DNA of 64,000 bases, from NCBI RefSeq assembly GCF_001701025.1, contig NZ_CP016793.1, positions 9,610,001 through 9,674,000 on the forward strand, in the 5' to 3' direction. This document shows positions 10,744 through 18,154 of this stretch, in pieces. The notes beneath the pieces were generated by a model, which was not told where the DNA came from, ran no database searches, and saw nothing but the letters and a program-made list of their open reading frames with translations. This DNA comes from Lentzea guizhouensis (GTDB lineage Bacteria > Actinomycetota > Actinomycetes > Mycobacteriales > Pseudonocardiaceae). Position 1 is the stretch's first letter. Each line of letters opens with the position of its first letter. The translations under genes and the position numbers were made by a program.

Positions 10744-11423
10744 GTCCGGCCCCCGATGTGCGCGGCGACTCCGTTGAGGAAGAGCTGCAGGCCGAAGTCG
10801 AAGTCCGCCCCGATGTCGTCGACGTCGAGCACGTCGTCCTCGTCGAACACGCCGGCCGCGATGACCTTGGCGAGCGAGGGCATCGCGCGCGGGTCGACGA
10901 TCTCGCGCAACGCCTGCCCGTACTGGTGGTTGAACTGGGCGGGGTCGTCCTGGAAGCCCTGGGTCAGCGTGGCGGTCAGCCGCGCCTCGCCCTGCACGAA
11001 GGTCGAGAGGCCCATCACGACGCCGATCTTCTCCCCCGGCTCCAGCGGCGTGTCCTCGAGAGCGGTGAGGGCGCTGTCGAGCCAGGCGAGGTTCTTCGGG
11101 CCGACCGGCGGGCCGCTGACCGGGATCTGCAGGAACCACGGGCGCCTGCGGATGGCCATGAGCACCGCTCGTGCCCAGGACCCGAGCTTGTCGCGCCAGT
11201 CGCCGTCCGGCAGCGGAGGCGGTTCCTCCATCGCCGCGTCCCACATCAACGCGAGCAGCTCGTCCTTGCTCTTCACGTGCCGGTAGAGCGCCATCGTGGC
11301 GTTGCCCATCTCCTGGGCGACGCGGGCCATGGACACGGCGGCGAGCCCCTCGGCGTCCGCGACCGCGATGGCGGCCCGCGTGATGTCGGCGGCGTCGATG
11401 GTCGGTTTGCGCCCCCTTTTCAT
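10740..11423 (-). CDS. TetR-family repressor with a TetR_C_1-type ligand domain
   Basis: A 227-aa regulator. The N-terminal helix-turn-helix covers about residues 8-55 (ITRAAIAVADAEGLAAVSM, then MGNATMALYRHVKSKDELLAL). The C-terminal domain (WRDKLGSWARAVLMAI and so on) resembles TetR_C_1 drug-sensing domains. It is divergent from a DrrAB-like ABC exporter, and the 76-bp gap holds two palindromes that include its name-like core GCGTATG (see the operator entry). The simplest reading is autoregulation plus repression of the exporter, relieved by its substrate. Confidence 0.9.
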   Translation of the reverse strand: MKRGRKPTIDAADITRAAIAVADAEGLAAVSMARVAQEMGNATMALYRHVKSKDELLALMWDAAMEEPPPLPDGDWRDKLGSWARAVLMAIRRRPWFLQIPVSGPPVGPKNLAWLDSALTALEDTPLEPGEKIGVVMGLSTFVQGEARLTATLTQGFQDDPAQFNHQYGQALREIVDPRAMPSLAKVIAAGVFDEDDVLDVDDIGADFDFGLQLFLNGVAAHIGGRT

Positions 11424-11442
11424 ACCCCCTAGTCAAACAGAT

Positions 11443-11485
11443 GCGTATGTCATACGCTAATTTGGGTTTTGCGTATGAGGTACGC
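11443..11485. promoter_or_regulatory. Two tandem palindromic operators for the TetR repressor
   Basis: Site 1 (11443-11457) is a perfect 7-1-7 palindrome, GCGTATG-T-CATACGC. Site 2 (11471-11485) is GCGTATG-A-GGTACGC, the same left arm with two mismatches on the right. Their centres are 28 bp apart. They lie between the divergent tetR (start 11423) and ABC ATPase (start 11500) genes, and site 2 ends 14 bp before the ATPase start. Repressor occupancy would block both promoters. A strong Shine-Dalgarno run (AAAGGGGG) overlaps the end of this region. Confidence 0.82.
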
Positions 11486-11499
11486 ATAAAGGGGGTCAT

Positions 11500-12408
11500 A
11501 TGATCGTCGAGACAGAGGGTCTGACGAAGAGGTACGGCTCCACCACGGTGCTGGCCGGGCTGGACCTGAAGGTCGCGGAGGGGTCGGTGCTCGCGCTGCT
11601 CGGGCCGAACGGCGCGGGCAAGACGACCACGATCCGCATCCTGAGCACGCTGACCAGGCCGGACGCCGGGTCGGCGCGGATCGCGGGCCACGACGTGGTG
11701 CGCGAGGCGGCCGCCGTGCGCGGGGTGATCAGCCTGACCGGGCAGTACGCGGCCGTGGACGAGGAGCAGACCGGCCGCGAGAACCTGGTGATGATCGCGC
11801 GGCTGCGCCGTTCCACCAGGTCGGCTGCTCGGGCGAGGGCCGCGGAGTTGCTGGAGCGGGTCGACCTGGTGGACGCGGCGGACCGGCGGGTGCGGACGTA
11901 CTCGGGCGGCATGCGGCGGCGGCTGGACCTGGCGATGAGCCTGGTGGCACCGCCGCGGCTGCTGTTCTTGGACGAGCCCACGACCGGGCTGGACCCGGTC
12001 AGCCGCACGACGATGTGGGACGCGATCGGCGACCTGGTGCGTGACGGCGTGACGATCTTCCTCACCACCCAGTACCTGGAGGAGGCCGATCGGCTCGCGG
12101 ACCGGATCGTGGTGCTGCACAACGGAGGCGTGGTCGCGGACGGCACCGCCGACGCGTTGAAGAACTCGGTCGGCGGGACACGGCTCGACCTGGTCTTCGA
12201 GAGTGCGGAGGACGCCTTGCGCGCGCAGGCCGTCATCGGCGGCGTGGTGGACGAGGTGGTGGTGAGCGTGGCGTCCGACGGCAGTGCCGTGCATCTGCAT
12301 CGGGTGCTGGACGACCTGTTGGTGGCACGGGTGCGACCGGCGCGGGTGTCCACGCACCGGCCGACGCTGGACGACGTCTTCACGACGCTGACGGCGGTGG
12401 CCGCATGA
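11500..12408 (+). CDS. ABC transporter ATP-binding protein, DrrA-like
   Basis: A 302-aa ATPase of the daunorubicin-resistance type. Walker A is GPNGAGKT (35-42), the signature is YSGGMRRRLDLAMSL, and Walker B plus D-loop is LLFLDEPTTGLDPVSR. A DrrA-style C-terminal extension ends HRPTLDDVFTTLT. It overlaps the permease gene by 4 bp (ATGA). With the divergent TetR and the operators this is a substrate-inducible exporter cassette; drug or lipid export is inferred from family, not from a known substrate. Confidence 0.92.
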   Translation: MIVETEGLTKRYGSTTVLAGLDLKVAEGSVLALLGPNGAGKTTTIRILSTLTRPDAGSARIAGHDVVREAAAVRGVISLTGQYAAVDEEQTGRENLVMIARLRRSTRSAARARAAELLERVDLVDAADRRVRTYSGGMRRRLDLAMSLVAPPRLLFLDEPTTGLDPVSRTTMWDAIGDLVRDGVTIFLTTQYLEEADRLADRIVVLHNGGVVADGTADALKNSVGGTRLDLVFESAEDALRAQAVIGGVVDEVVVSVASDGSAVHLHRVLDDLLVARVRPARVSTHRPTLDDVFTTLTAVAA

Positions 12409-13148
12409 CCGCCACGCTGACGCTGGTCGGCCGCAGCATCCGGCTGAGCAGGCGCAACCTCGACTCCATGATCATGTCGGTGGTGCTGCCGGTGATGATG
12501 ATGGCGCTGTTCGTGTACGTGTTCGGCGGCGCGATCAGCCAGTCCGTCTCCTATGTGGACTACGTGGTGCCCGGGATTCTGGTGCTGTGCACCGGTTACG
12601 GCGCCACGTCCACCGCGATGGCCGTGACCGACGACATGAAGAAGGGCGTCGTCGACCGGTTCCGCTCGATGCCGGTCAGCAGCTTCGCCGTGCTGACCGG
12701 GCACGTCACCGCCTCGGTGGCGCGCAACTCCGTGGCGACGTGTGCGGTCGTGCTGGTGGCGTTGCTGATGGGGTTCCGCCCGTCGGCGTCGTTCGGCGGG
12801 TGGGTGCTGGCGCTCGGGGTGCTGCTGCTCTACGTGCTGGCGCTGTCGTGGCTCGCGGCGGGCTTCGGCGTGATCGCGCGGACGGTCGAGTCGGCCAGCC
12901 TGCTCGGGTTCTTCATGCTGTTCATCCCGTACCTGAGCAGCGCGTTCGTGCCGGTGACGACGATGCCGGCGTGGCTGCGGGCGGTCAGTGAGCACCAGCC
13001 GATCACGCCGGTGATCGAGACCGTGCGCGCGTTGCTGAACGGCCTGCCGGTGACCTCGGGCTGGCTCGCGCTGGCGTGGTCCGGCGGGCTGCTCGTGGCG
13101 GCGTTCGGCTGGGCGACCTGGCTGTTCAGCCGGATCAGCCGCCGCTGA
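12405..13148 (+). CDS. ABC-2 type permease, DrrB-like
   Basis: A 247-aa membrane protein with about six hydrophobic segments, starting with an ABC-2 N-terminus (RRNLDSMIMSVVLPVMMMAL) and including PGILVLCTGYGATSTAMAV, the DrrB-like cytoplasmic loop KKGVVDRFRSMP and FMLFIPYLSSAFVPVTTMP. It would dimerise and form the channel for the upstream ATPase. Start ATG 12405 overlaps the ATPase stop. Confidence 0.92.
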   Translation: MTATLTLVGRSIRLSRRNLDSMIMSVVLPVMMMALFVYVFGGAISQSVSYVDYVVPGILVLCTGYGATSTAMAVTDDMKKGVVDRFRSMPVSSFAVLTGHVTASVARNSVATCAVVLVALLMGFRPSASFGGWVLALGVLLLYVLALSWLAAGFGVIARTVESASLLGFFMLFIPYLSSAFVPVTTMPAWLRAVSEHQPITPVIETVRALLNGLPVTSGWLALAWSGGLLVAAFGWATWLFSRISRR

Positions 13149-13184
13149 GGTGCCCCGGCACCGCGCCAACTAGCCTTGGTCGTC

Positions 13185-13526
13185 GTGGAACTGTTCACCC
13201 TCGACGAGGCCCGCGCCGAGCTGGCGAGGCTGCTGCCGGTGCTCGACGAGATCGTCCGGCTGCGCGCCGACGCGGCCGAGCTCGCGTCCGGCGACACGGC
13301 CCTGGGCGGCCTGCCGGAGTTCAAGGCGGCCCAGGCGCGGCTCGACGAGCTGATGGAGTCCGTGCAGCAGACCGGCGCGGAGCTGAAGGGCTTCGCGCCG
13401 CTGCTGGTCGACTTCCGCTCGGAGCTCGACGGGGTGCCCGTGCTGCTGTGCTGGCTGGAAGGTGACCGGTCGCTGGACTGGTACCACCGCGCCGACCTCG
13501 GGTTCGCCGGGCGCCGCCGCCTCTGA
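13185..13526 (+). CDS. DUF2203-like protein
   Basis: A 113-aa acidic protein beginning MELFTLDEARAELARLLPVL. It continues with a helical segment rich in Leu, Glu and Arg, and ends with VPVLLCWLEGDRSLDWYH and GFAGRRRL. The opening LFTLDEA pattern and the WLxGE-like turn near the C-terminus match DUF2203 proteins, which have no defined role. I used GTG 13185; an earlier TTG at 13176 is possible. A 95-bp gap without a feature I can name follows. Confidence 0.75.
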   Translation: MELFTLDEARAELARLLPVLDEIVRLRADAAELASGDTALGGLPEFKAAQARLDELMESVQQTGAELKGFAPLLVDFRSELDGVPVLLCWLEGDRSLDWYHRADLGFAGRRRL

Positions 13527-13621
13527 CCGGCGCCGTGATCTTCGCACGGTGACCGGATCGGTCCGCAGCACGGCCGGGTCGTGCCTGTCCCCCCGGTGCC
13601 GCGCCGGGGAGGCTCGGTGGC

Positions 13622-14170
13622 ATGAAGCGAGCATTGATCGTCGTCGACGTGCAGGAGTCGTTCCGCCAGCGCCCCAACTGGGCCGAGGTCTCGAACCCGG
13701 ACATCGTCGGCAAGGTGAACCGGCTGGTCGACCTCACCCGTGACGCCGGCGACCTGGTGGTGTGGGTGCTGCACGCCGAGCCCGGCAGCGGGAACGTGTT
13801 CGACCCGGCGTCCGGGCACGTGCGGCTGATCGACGGGCTCAAGCCGCTCGACGGCGAACCGGTGCTGACCAAGACCGCGCACAACGCGTTCACCACGACG
13901 AACCTGCAGCAGACGCTCACGTCGAGGGGTGTGCGGGAGCTGCTGGTCAGCGGCATCCGCACCGAGCAGTGCTGTGAGACGACCACGCGGGTCGGGTCCG
14001 ACCTCGGGTTCGACATGACGTTCGTGACGGACGCGACCGCGACCACGCCGCTGCCGCACTGGCGGACCGGTGCGGTGCTGGGGGTCGAGGAGATCATCGA
14101 GCGCACCGAGTACGTCCTGGCCGGTCGGTTCGCGCGGATCTCGGATGTCGCTACGCTGACCGGATCGTGA
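13622..14170 (+). CDS. Isochorismatase-family cysteine hydrolase (first copy)
   Basis: A 182-aa amidohydrolase-fold protein. The expected catalytic residues are visible: Asp in LIVVDVQESF near the N-terminus, Lys in LTKTAHNAF, and the nucleophilic Cys in SGIRTEQCCETT, preceded by the usual cis-peptide region. Family members hydrolyse nicotinamide, N-carbamoyl compounds or isochorismate; the substrate is not readable. Its stop overlaps the GlxA-type regulator start (GTGA), so the two are coupled. A related hydrolase follows at 15133. Confidence 0.87.
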   Translation: MKRALIVVDVQESFRQRPNWAEVSNPDIVGKVNRLVDLTRDAGDLVVWVLHAEPGSGNVFDPASGHVRLIDGLKPLDGEPVLTKTAHNAFTTTNLQQTLTSRGVRELLVSGIRTEQCCETTTRVGSDLGFDMTFVTDATATTPLPHWRTGAVLGVEEIIERTEYVLAGRFARISDVATLTGS

Positions 14171-15069
14171 CCAGAGTCGTCTTCCTGCTCGTACCGGGAG
14201 TGCACCTGCTCGACCTCGCGGGGCCGGCGCAGGTGTTCTCCAGCGCGGTCGACTTCGGCGCTGACTACGAGCTGTCGTACGTCGGCGACTCGGTGTCGGT
14301 GCCGAGCCACCAGGGCGTGCCGCTGGGGGCGTCGACCGAGCTGCCGTCGTTGGAGGTGGACGACCTCCTGGTCGTGCCGGGTTGGCGGTCGTCGACGTTG
14401 GTGGGCACCGGGGCGTTGAGTGCGCGCGCTTTGGCGTGGGTGCGCGCGCACCACGACTGCGGCGGCATGGTGGCGAGTGTGTGCGCCGGGGCCGATGCGC
14501 TCGGTCGTGCCGGTCTGCTCGACGGTCGCCGTTGCACCACACACCACGAACTGCAGGACGAGCTCGAACGCCGCTATCCCGCAGCACGGGTCGTGCGTGA
14601 CGTTCTGTACGTGGAGGACGGTCGCGTCGTGACGTCCGCGGGAATCGCGAGCGGTATCGATCTCGCGCTGCACCTCGTCGCCGTGCGCAACGGTCCGTCG
14701 GTTGCCGCCGCCGTCGCGCGCACGATGGTGGTCTACGCGCGCAGGAACGGCGACGACCAACAGGCGAGCGTGCTGCTGCGGCACCGTTCTCATGTCAACG
14801 AGACCGTGCACCGCGTTCAGGACGTCATCGAGTCGCGTCTCACCGACCGTCTTTCGTTGGCAGAACTGGCGTCGTTGACCGGTTGTAGCGAACGGACGGT
14901 CACGCGCCTGTTCGGCCGTGCGACGGGCATGACGCCGTTGAAGTACCAGCAGGCGTTGCGCGTCGAACGCGCCGAACACCTCATCGGCCAGGGCGCCACC
15001 GTGGAGGTCGCGGCCCGCACGGTCGGGTTCGAGGACGCCCGCATGCTGCGCCGCCTGCGTTCCCGCTGA
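14167..15069 (+). CDS. GlxA-type transcriptional regulator (DJ-1/PfpI plus AraC HTH)
   Basis: A 300-aa regulator. Residues about 1-165 form a DJ-1/PfpI-like domain (VFLLVPGVHLLDLAGPAQVF, nucleophile-elbow region ASVCAGADALGRAGLL, then CTTHHEL). Residues about 215-298 are two AraC helix-turn-helix motifs (LSLAELASLTGCSERTVTRL and TVEVAARTVGFEDARMLRR). Such proteins sense small metabolites by an unresolved mechanism and activate adjacent catabolic genes. The isochorismatase-family genes on both sides are its likely targets. Confidence 0.88.
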   Translation: MTRVVFLLVPGVHLLDLAGPAQVFSSAVDFGADYELSYVGDSVSVPSHQGVPLGASTELPSLEVDDLLVVPGWRSSTLVGTGALSARALAWVRAHHDCGGMVASVCAGADALGRAGLLDGRRCTTHHELQDELERRYPAARVVRDVLYVEDGRVVTSAGIASGIDLALHLVAVRNGPSVAAAVARTMVVYARRNGDDQQASVLLRHRSHVNETVHRVQDVIESRLTDRLSLAELASLTGCSERTVTRLFGRATGMTPLKYQQALRVERAEHLIGQGATVEVAARTVGFEDARMLRRLRSR

Positions 15070-15132
15070 GCCGCACGCATGCACCCCTGCGAGGGTCGAC
15101 ACAACCTCCCCACCAGGCTCTAAGCTGCCGCC

Positions 15133-15690
15133 GTGACGACTCTCGCGAACCGCCCCAACACCGCGTTGCTCGTGATCGACGTCCAGAACGGCGTCGTCGG
15201 CCACGCCCACGACCGCGACACGGTGGTGGCCAACGTCGCCGCCCTCGTGGACAAGGCCCGTGCCGCCGGCGTCGACGTCGTCTGGGTCCAGCACAGCAAC
15301 CCCGAGCACATGCCGAAGGACTCCGACGGCTGGCAGTTCGTCGCCGAGCTGAAGGTCGCGGACGGCGAACCGGTGGTGCACAAGACGTACGCCGACTCGT
15401 TCGAGGCCACCGACCTCGAGGAAGTGCTGGCGGGCAAGAGCATCGGCCACGTCTACGTCTCCGGCGCGCAGACCGACGAGTGCATCCGCTCCACCCTGCA
15501 CGGCGCCCTGGTCCGCGGCTACGACGCCACCCTGGTGAGCGACGCCCACACCACCGAGGACCTCTCCGAGTACGGCGCGCCGACGCCGGACCTGGTCATC
15601 GCCCACACAAACCTCTACTGGGAGAACCACACCGCGCCGGGCCGCACGGCGGGCACGGTCAAGACGGAGGACGCGTTCACGCCATCGTGA
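15133..15690 (+). CDS. Isochorismatase-family cysteine hydrolase (second copy)
   Basis: A 185-aa protein of the same superfamily as the gene at 13622: Asp in LLVIDVQNGVVGH, Lys in VVHKTYADSF, Cys in SGAQTDECIRSTL, plus the C-terminal TNLYWENH element seen in many actinobacterial copies. It lies 63 bp after the GlxA-type gene, in the same direction. It ends inside a small convergent ORF (14-bp overlap). Confidence 0.87.
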   Translation: MTTLANRPNTALLVIDVQNGVVGHAHDRDTVVANVAALVDKARAAGVDVVWVQHSNPEHMPKDSDGWQFVAELKVADGEPVVHKTYADSFEATDLEEVLAGKSIGHVYVSGAQTDECIRSTLHGALVRGYDATLVSDAHTTEDLSEYGAPTPDLVIAHTNLYWENHTAPGRTAGTVKTEDAFTPS

Positions 15691-15897
15691 GCAGGTGCGA
15701 GCTCGGGCTGTAGTCGATCTTCCAGTCCTCGTACACGCCGCACTGGCCGCACCCGAGGCACCGCAGCCCGACGCTCACTCGTCGGTGATCTCCACCTTGA
15801 ACACCCGGCCGTCGCACGCGCCGCACACCGACTCGACGACGTGCGTGACCTCGTACCCGCCCGCCTCGAACTCTCGGACGTACTCGTCGAGGCTCAT
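15677..15897 (-). pseudogene. Small zinc-ribbon-like protein, interrupted by a frame slip
   Basis: The first frame from ATG 15897 gives 40 residues beginning MSLDEYVREFEAGGYEVTHV, with SVCGACDGRVF, and stops at 15775. One base out, the sequence continues as a second Cys cluster, LRCLGCGQCGVYEDWKIDY, ending at 15677. Two CxxC-type pairs in consecutive frames suggest a single protein of about 73 residues with one lost base near 15776. The alternative is two genes overlapping by GTGA, but the second would start inside the domain. Its start overlaps the stop of the upstream NAD(P)H-binding gene (ATGA). Confidence 0.55.
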
Positions 15898-16538
15898 GCC
15901 GCCAGCCGGTTGATCTCGTCGCTGCGCAGCACCCGCGTGGCCGGCTGCGCGCCCTTCGCGAGCGCCACCATCGCCCGCCCGAGCTGCTCGGTCGACGTGA
16001 CGAACTTCGGGGCCAGCCGGGCCAGCACCGGGACCAGCCACGACGACCACGAGTAGAGGTACCGGTAGATGCGCGTGCGCGAGGTGATCCCGTGGCGCGG
16101 CTGGATGAACCCCGGCCGCACCACGAACGCCGGCCGGTCCAGCGCCAGCAGCTCGTTCTCGGTGCGTCCCTTCACCCGTGCCCACATGGTTTTGCTGTCG
16201 GCGTCCGCACCTTCGCCTGATACGTACACATACGTGCCACCGACAACACGGGCGGCCTCAAGCGCGTAGTCGTGCGTCACAGGCGTGTACTCGGCTTCGC
16301 TCAACCCCGCCGACGTCACACCCATGCAGTAGAAGCACGCATCGGCATTCGCCAGTTCGTCGGCGATCGGCGTCAGGTTCCCGAAATCCACATGCACGAC
16401 ATGCCGCAGTTTCGGCGAGGTCACCGCCAACGGTGAGCGCCCGACCGTGACGACCTCGGTCACCGCGGGGTCGAGCAGGCATTCCCGCAGCGCGCCCTGA
16501 CCCACCATTCCGGAACCACCGAACACCACAACCTTCAC
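15894..16538 (-). CDS. NAD(P)H-binding (atypical SDR) protein
   Basis: A 214-aa Rossmann protein with the cofactor motif FGGSGMVGQGALRE at the N-terminus. A YTPVTHDYALEAARVVGGTYVYVSGEG core and an RPGFIQPRHG segment follow, as in atypical short-chain dehydrogenases of the NmrA/YwnB type. It lacks a clear YxxxK catalytic pair, which is common in this group. The substrate is unknown. It is followed by the zinc-ribbon ORF with a 4-bp overlap. Confidence 0.82.
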   Translation of the reverse strand: MKVVVFGGSGMVGQGALRECLLDPAVTEVVTVGRSPLAVTSPKLRHVVHVDFGNLTPIADELANADACFYCMGVTSAGLSEAEYTPVTHDYALEAARVVGGTYVYVSGEGADADSKTMWARVKGRTENELLALDRPAFVVRPGFIQPRHGITSRTRIYRYLYSWSSWLVPVLARLAPKFVTSTEQLGRAMVALAKGAQPATRVLRSDEINRLAA

Positions 16539-16567
16539 GACGACAACCTAGCCCCCACACTGAGGTG

Positions 16568-17014
16568 ATGACGCGAACCGTGTACCGCCGGCCGCCGGGC
16601 CCGTTGCCCGGCCTGCCGGCCGCCACCACCAGGACCGTCCAGCCGACCGACGACGCCGCGCTCGCCGACCTGGTGGAACGCGCCTGCGCGGGCACCGCCG
16701 ACGAGCACCTCGGCGGCAACGGCGACGGCGCCGCCGAGATCGCGAGCTGGCGGCCGAACGCCGTGCCGCACGCCAGCTTCGTGATCGCGGACGCCGGTCT
16801 CCTGGCCGCCTCGCTGATCTCCCAGAGCGAGGGCGAGCTGTGGCTGGCCTACGTGATCACCCATCCCGACCACAAGAACCGCGGCCTCGGCACCGCGGTC
16901 GTCGCCGCCTCGCTCGCGGCCCTGGACGCACACGTGTTCGCCGGCGTGGCCGACGGCAACACACCGAGCGAGAAACTGCTGACACGCCTGGGTTTCAGCC
17001 CAGTGCGGCGCTGA
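16568..17014 (+). CDS. GNAT-family N-acetyltransferase
   Basis: A 148-aa acetyltransferase. The acetyl-CoA loop follows ELWLAYVITHPDHKNRGLGTAVV, where RGLGTA is the Q/RxxGxG/A motif, and the C-terminus NTPSEKLLTRLGFSP is typical GNAT. Start ATG 16568 (GTG 16565 directly before it). The substrate is unknown. It overlaps the convergent TetR gene by 20 bp. Confidence 0.85.
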   Translation: MTRTVYRRPPGPLPGLPAATTRTVQPTDDAALADLVERACAGTADEHLGGNGDGAAEIASWRPNAVPHASFVIADAGLLAASLISQSEGELWLAYVITHPDHKNRGLGTAVVAASLAALDAHVFAGVADGNTPSEKLLTRLGFSPVRR

Positions 17015-17513
17015 CCCGCTCGCCGTCGCCGGTGGCCAGCAGGTCCAGCAACGCACCGCGCAACAACGCGAGCGTCCTGGTGCGTTCGGCCAGGCCCTCC
17101 GCGGTGCCGCGCACGTCTTCCGGTTGCGCGGAGGCCAGCACCTCCAGCCAGTCGTCCACGGTAGCCCGTGCAAAGCCCGCCCACGGACCGTCCGGTTCCA
17201 CCAACGACCGTGCGTAGGCCTCCAGCCAGAGGGTGAGCAACGGCCGATGCGCGGGCATGGACAGCCACTCCCACAACCGTTCAACCACCTCCGGCCCGGC
17301 ACCAATGTCCGCCAACAGCGCCAGCTCATCCGCACGCGCACGGGCGAGCAACGCGCGCACGAGCCCGTCCTTGCTGCCGAACAGGTACAGCAGCACACGC
17401 GTGCTCGACCCGATAGCCGCCGCCAACGGCCGCAACGACAGGTCCGCCAACCCATGGGTGAGTGCGTAGCGATAGGCGGCTTCGAGCAGTTCGGTCTCAC
17501 GCGCAGACGGCAT
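16995..17513 (-). CDS. TetR/AcrR-family regulator
   Basis: A 172-aa regulator with an N-terminal HTH (ELLEAAYRYALTHGLADLSL, LAAAIGSSTRVLLYLFGSKDGL) and a short helical ligand domain. I used ATG 17513; ATG 17522 (MVV-M) is also open. It is divergent from the GNAT gene at 17589. The 75-bp gap contains two copies of a 19-bp operator-like sequence, so it very likely represses both itself and that gene. Confidence 0.88.
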   Translation of the reverse strand: MPSARETELLEAAYRYALTHGLADLSLRPLAAAIGSSTRVLLYLFGSKDGLVRALLARARADELALLADIGAGPEVVERLWEWLSMPAHRPLLTLWLEAYARSLVEPDGPWAGFARATVDDWLEVLASAQPEDVRGTAEGLAERTRTLALLRGALLDLLATGDGERVSAALG

Positions 17514-17531
17514 GACGACCATCCTTGCACC

Positions 17532-17576
17532 ACTGAAACACTCGTGTCAGCATGGCGACTGAAACACTCGTGTCAG
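17532..17576. promoter_or_regulatory. Duplicated 19-bp operator between tetR and a GNAT gene
   Basis: ACTGAAACACTCGTGTCAG occurs exactly twice, at 17532-17550 and 17558-17576, 26 bp apart centre to centre. Each copy has dyad character (ACAC-TC-GTGT with outer TGA/TCA). The first copy ends 19 bp from the tetR start, and the second ends 12 bp before the GNAT start. Exact duplication in a divergent tetR promoter strongly suggests binding sites of that repressor. Confidence 0.82.
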
Positions 17577-17588
17577 TCAGGAGCGACC

Positions 17589-18065
17589 ATGCTGATCCGC
17601 CCTCTCGACCAGCCCGGCGACCTCGGCTGGGTCGTGCAGGCCCACGGCGAGCTCTACGCCGCCGAGTTCGGCTGGGACACCTCCTTCGAGGCACTGGTCG
17701 CCAAGATCGTCGGCGACTACGCGACCGGTCACGACCCCGCCCGCGAGGCCGCCTGGATCGCCGAACTGGACGGCTCACGGGTCGGCTGCGTGTTCTGCGT
17801 GCGCGAAGACGACGCCACAGCCAAGCTGCGCGTCCTGCTCGTGCACCCGGACGCCCGCGGCAAGGGCGCCGGCAACCAGCTCGTCTCGACCTGCGTCGAG
17901 TTCGCTCAAAGCGTTGGCTACCAACGCATGGCATTGTGGACAGTCGACGGTTTGAGGTCCGCCGGGAAGATCTACGAGGCGCACGGATTCGAGCTCGTCG
18001 AAAGCACACCGCAGCACAGCTTCGGCCACGACGTGACCGGGCAGCGCTGGGAACGCGCGCTCTGA
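17589..18065 (+). CDS. GNAT-family N-acetyltransferase, putative TetR target
   Basis: A 158-aa acetyltransferase beginning MLIRPLDQPGDLGWVVQAHG. Its acetyl-CoA region is LRVLLVHPDARGKGAGNQLV, and its C-terminus runs AGKIYEAHGFELVES. It resembles the acetyltransferase half of MarR-GNAT fusion proteins (GELYAAEFGWDTSFEALVA). Start ATG 17589 follows the second operator copy directly. The frame is open far upstream, but the operators and tetR lie there, so an earlier start is unlikely. Confidence 0.87.
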   Translation: MLIRPLDQPGDLGWVVQAHGELYAAEFGWDTSFEALVAKIVGDYATGHDPAREAAWIAELDGSRVGCVFCVREDDATAKLRVLLVHPDARGKGAGNQLVSTCVEFAQSVGYQRMALWTVDGLRSAGKIYEAHGFELVESTPQHSFGHDVTGQRWERAL

Positions 18066-18154
18066 CCGAACATCCGCTCCAGCCGGTGGTCGGCGAACGC
18101 CATCGTCTCCTGCACGGTGTTCTTCGAATCGCCGGACAAGGGCATGATGGACGC

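Noticed and set aside
18066..18154. Minus-strand peptide (MPLSGDSKNTVQETMAFADH) in the gap before the STAND gene
   Set aside because: It looks protein-like, but is too short, extends into shadow sequence on both sides, and matches nothing I know.
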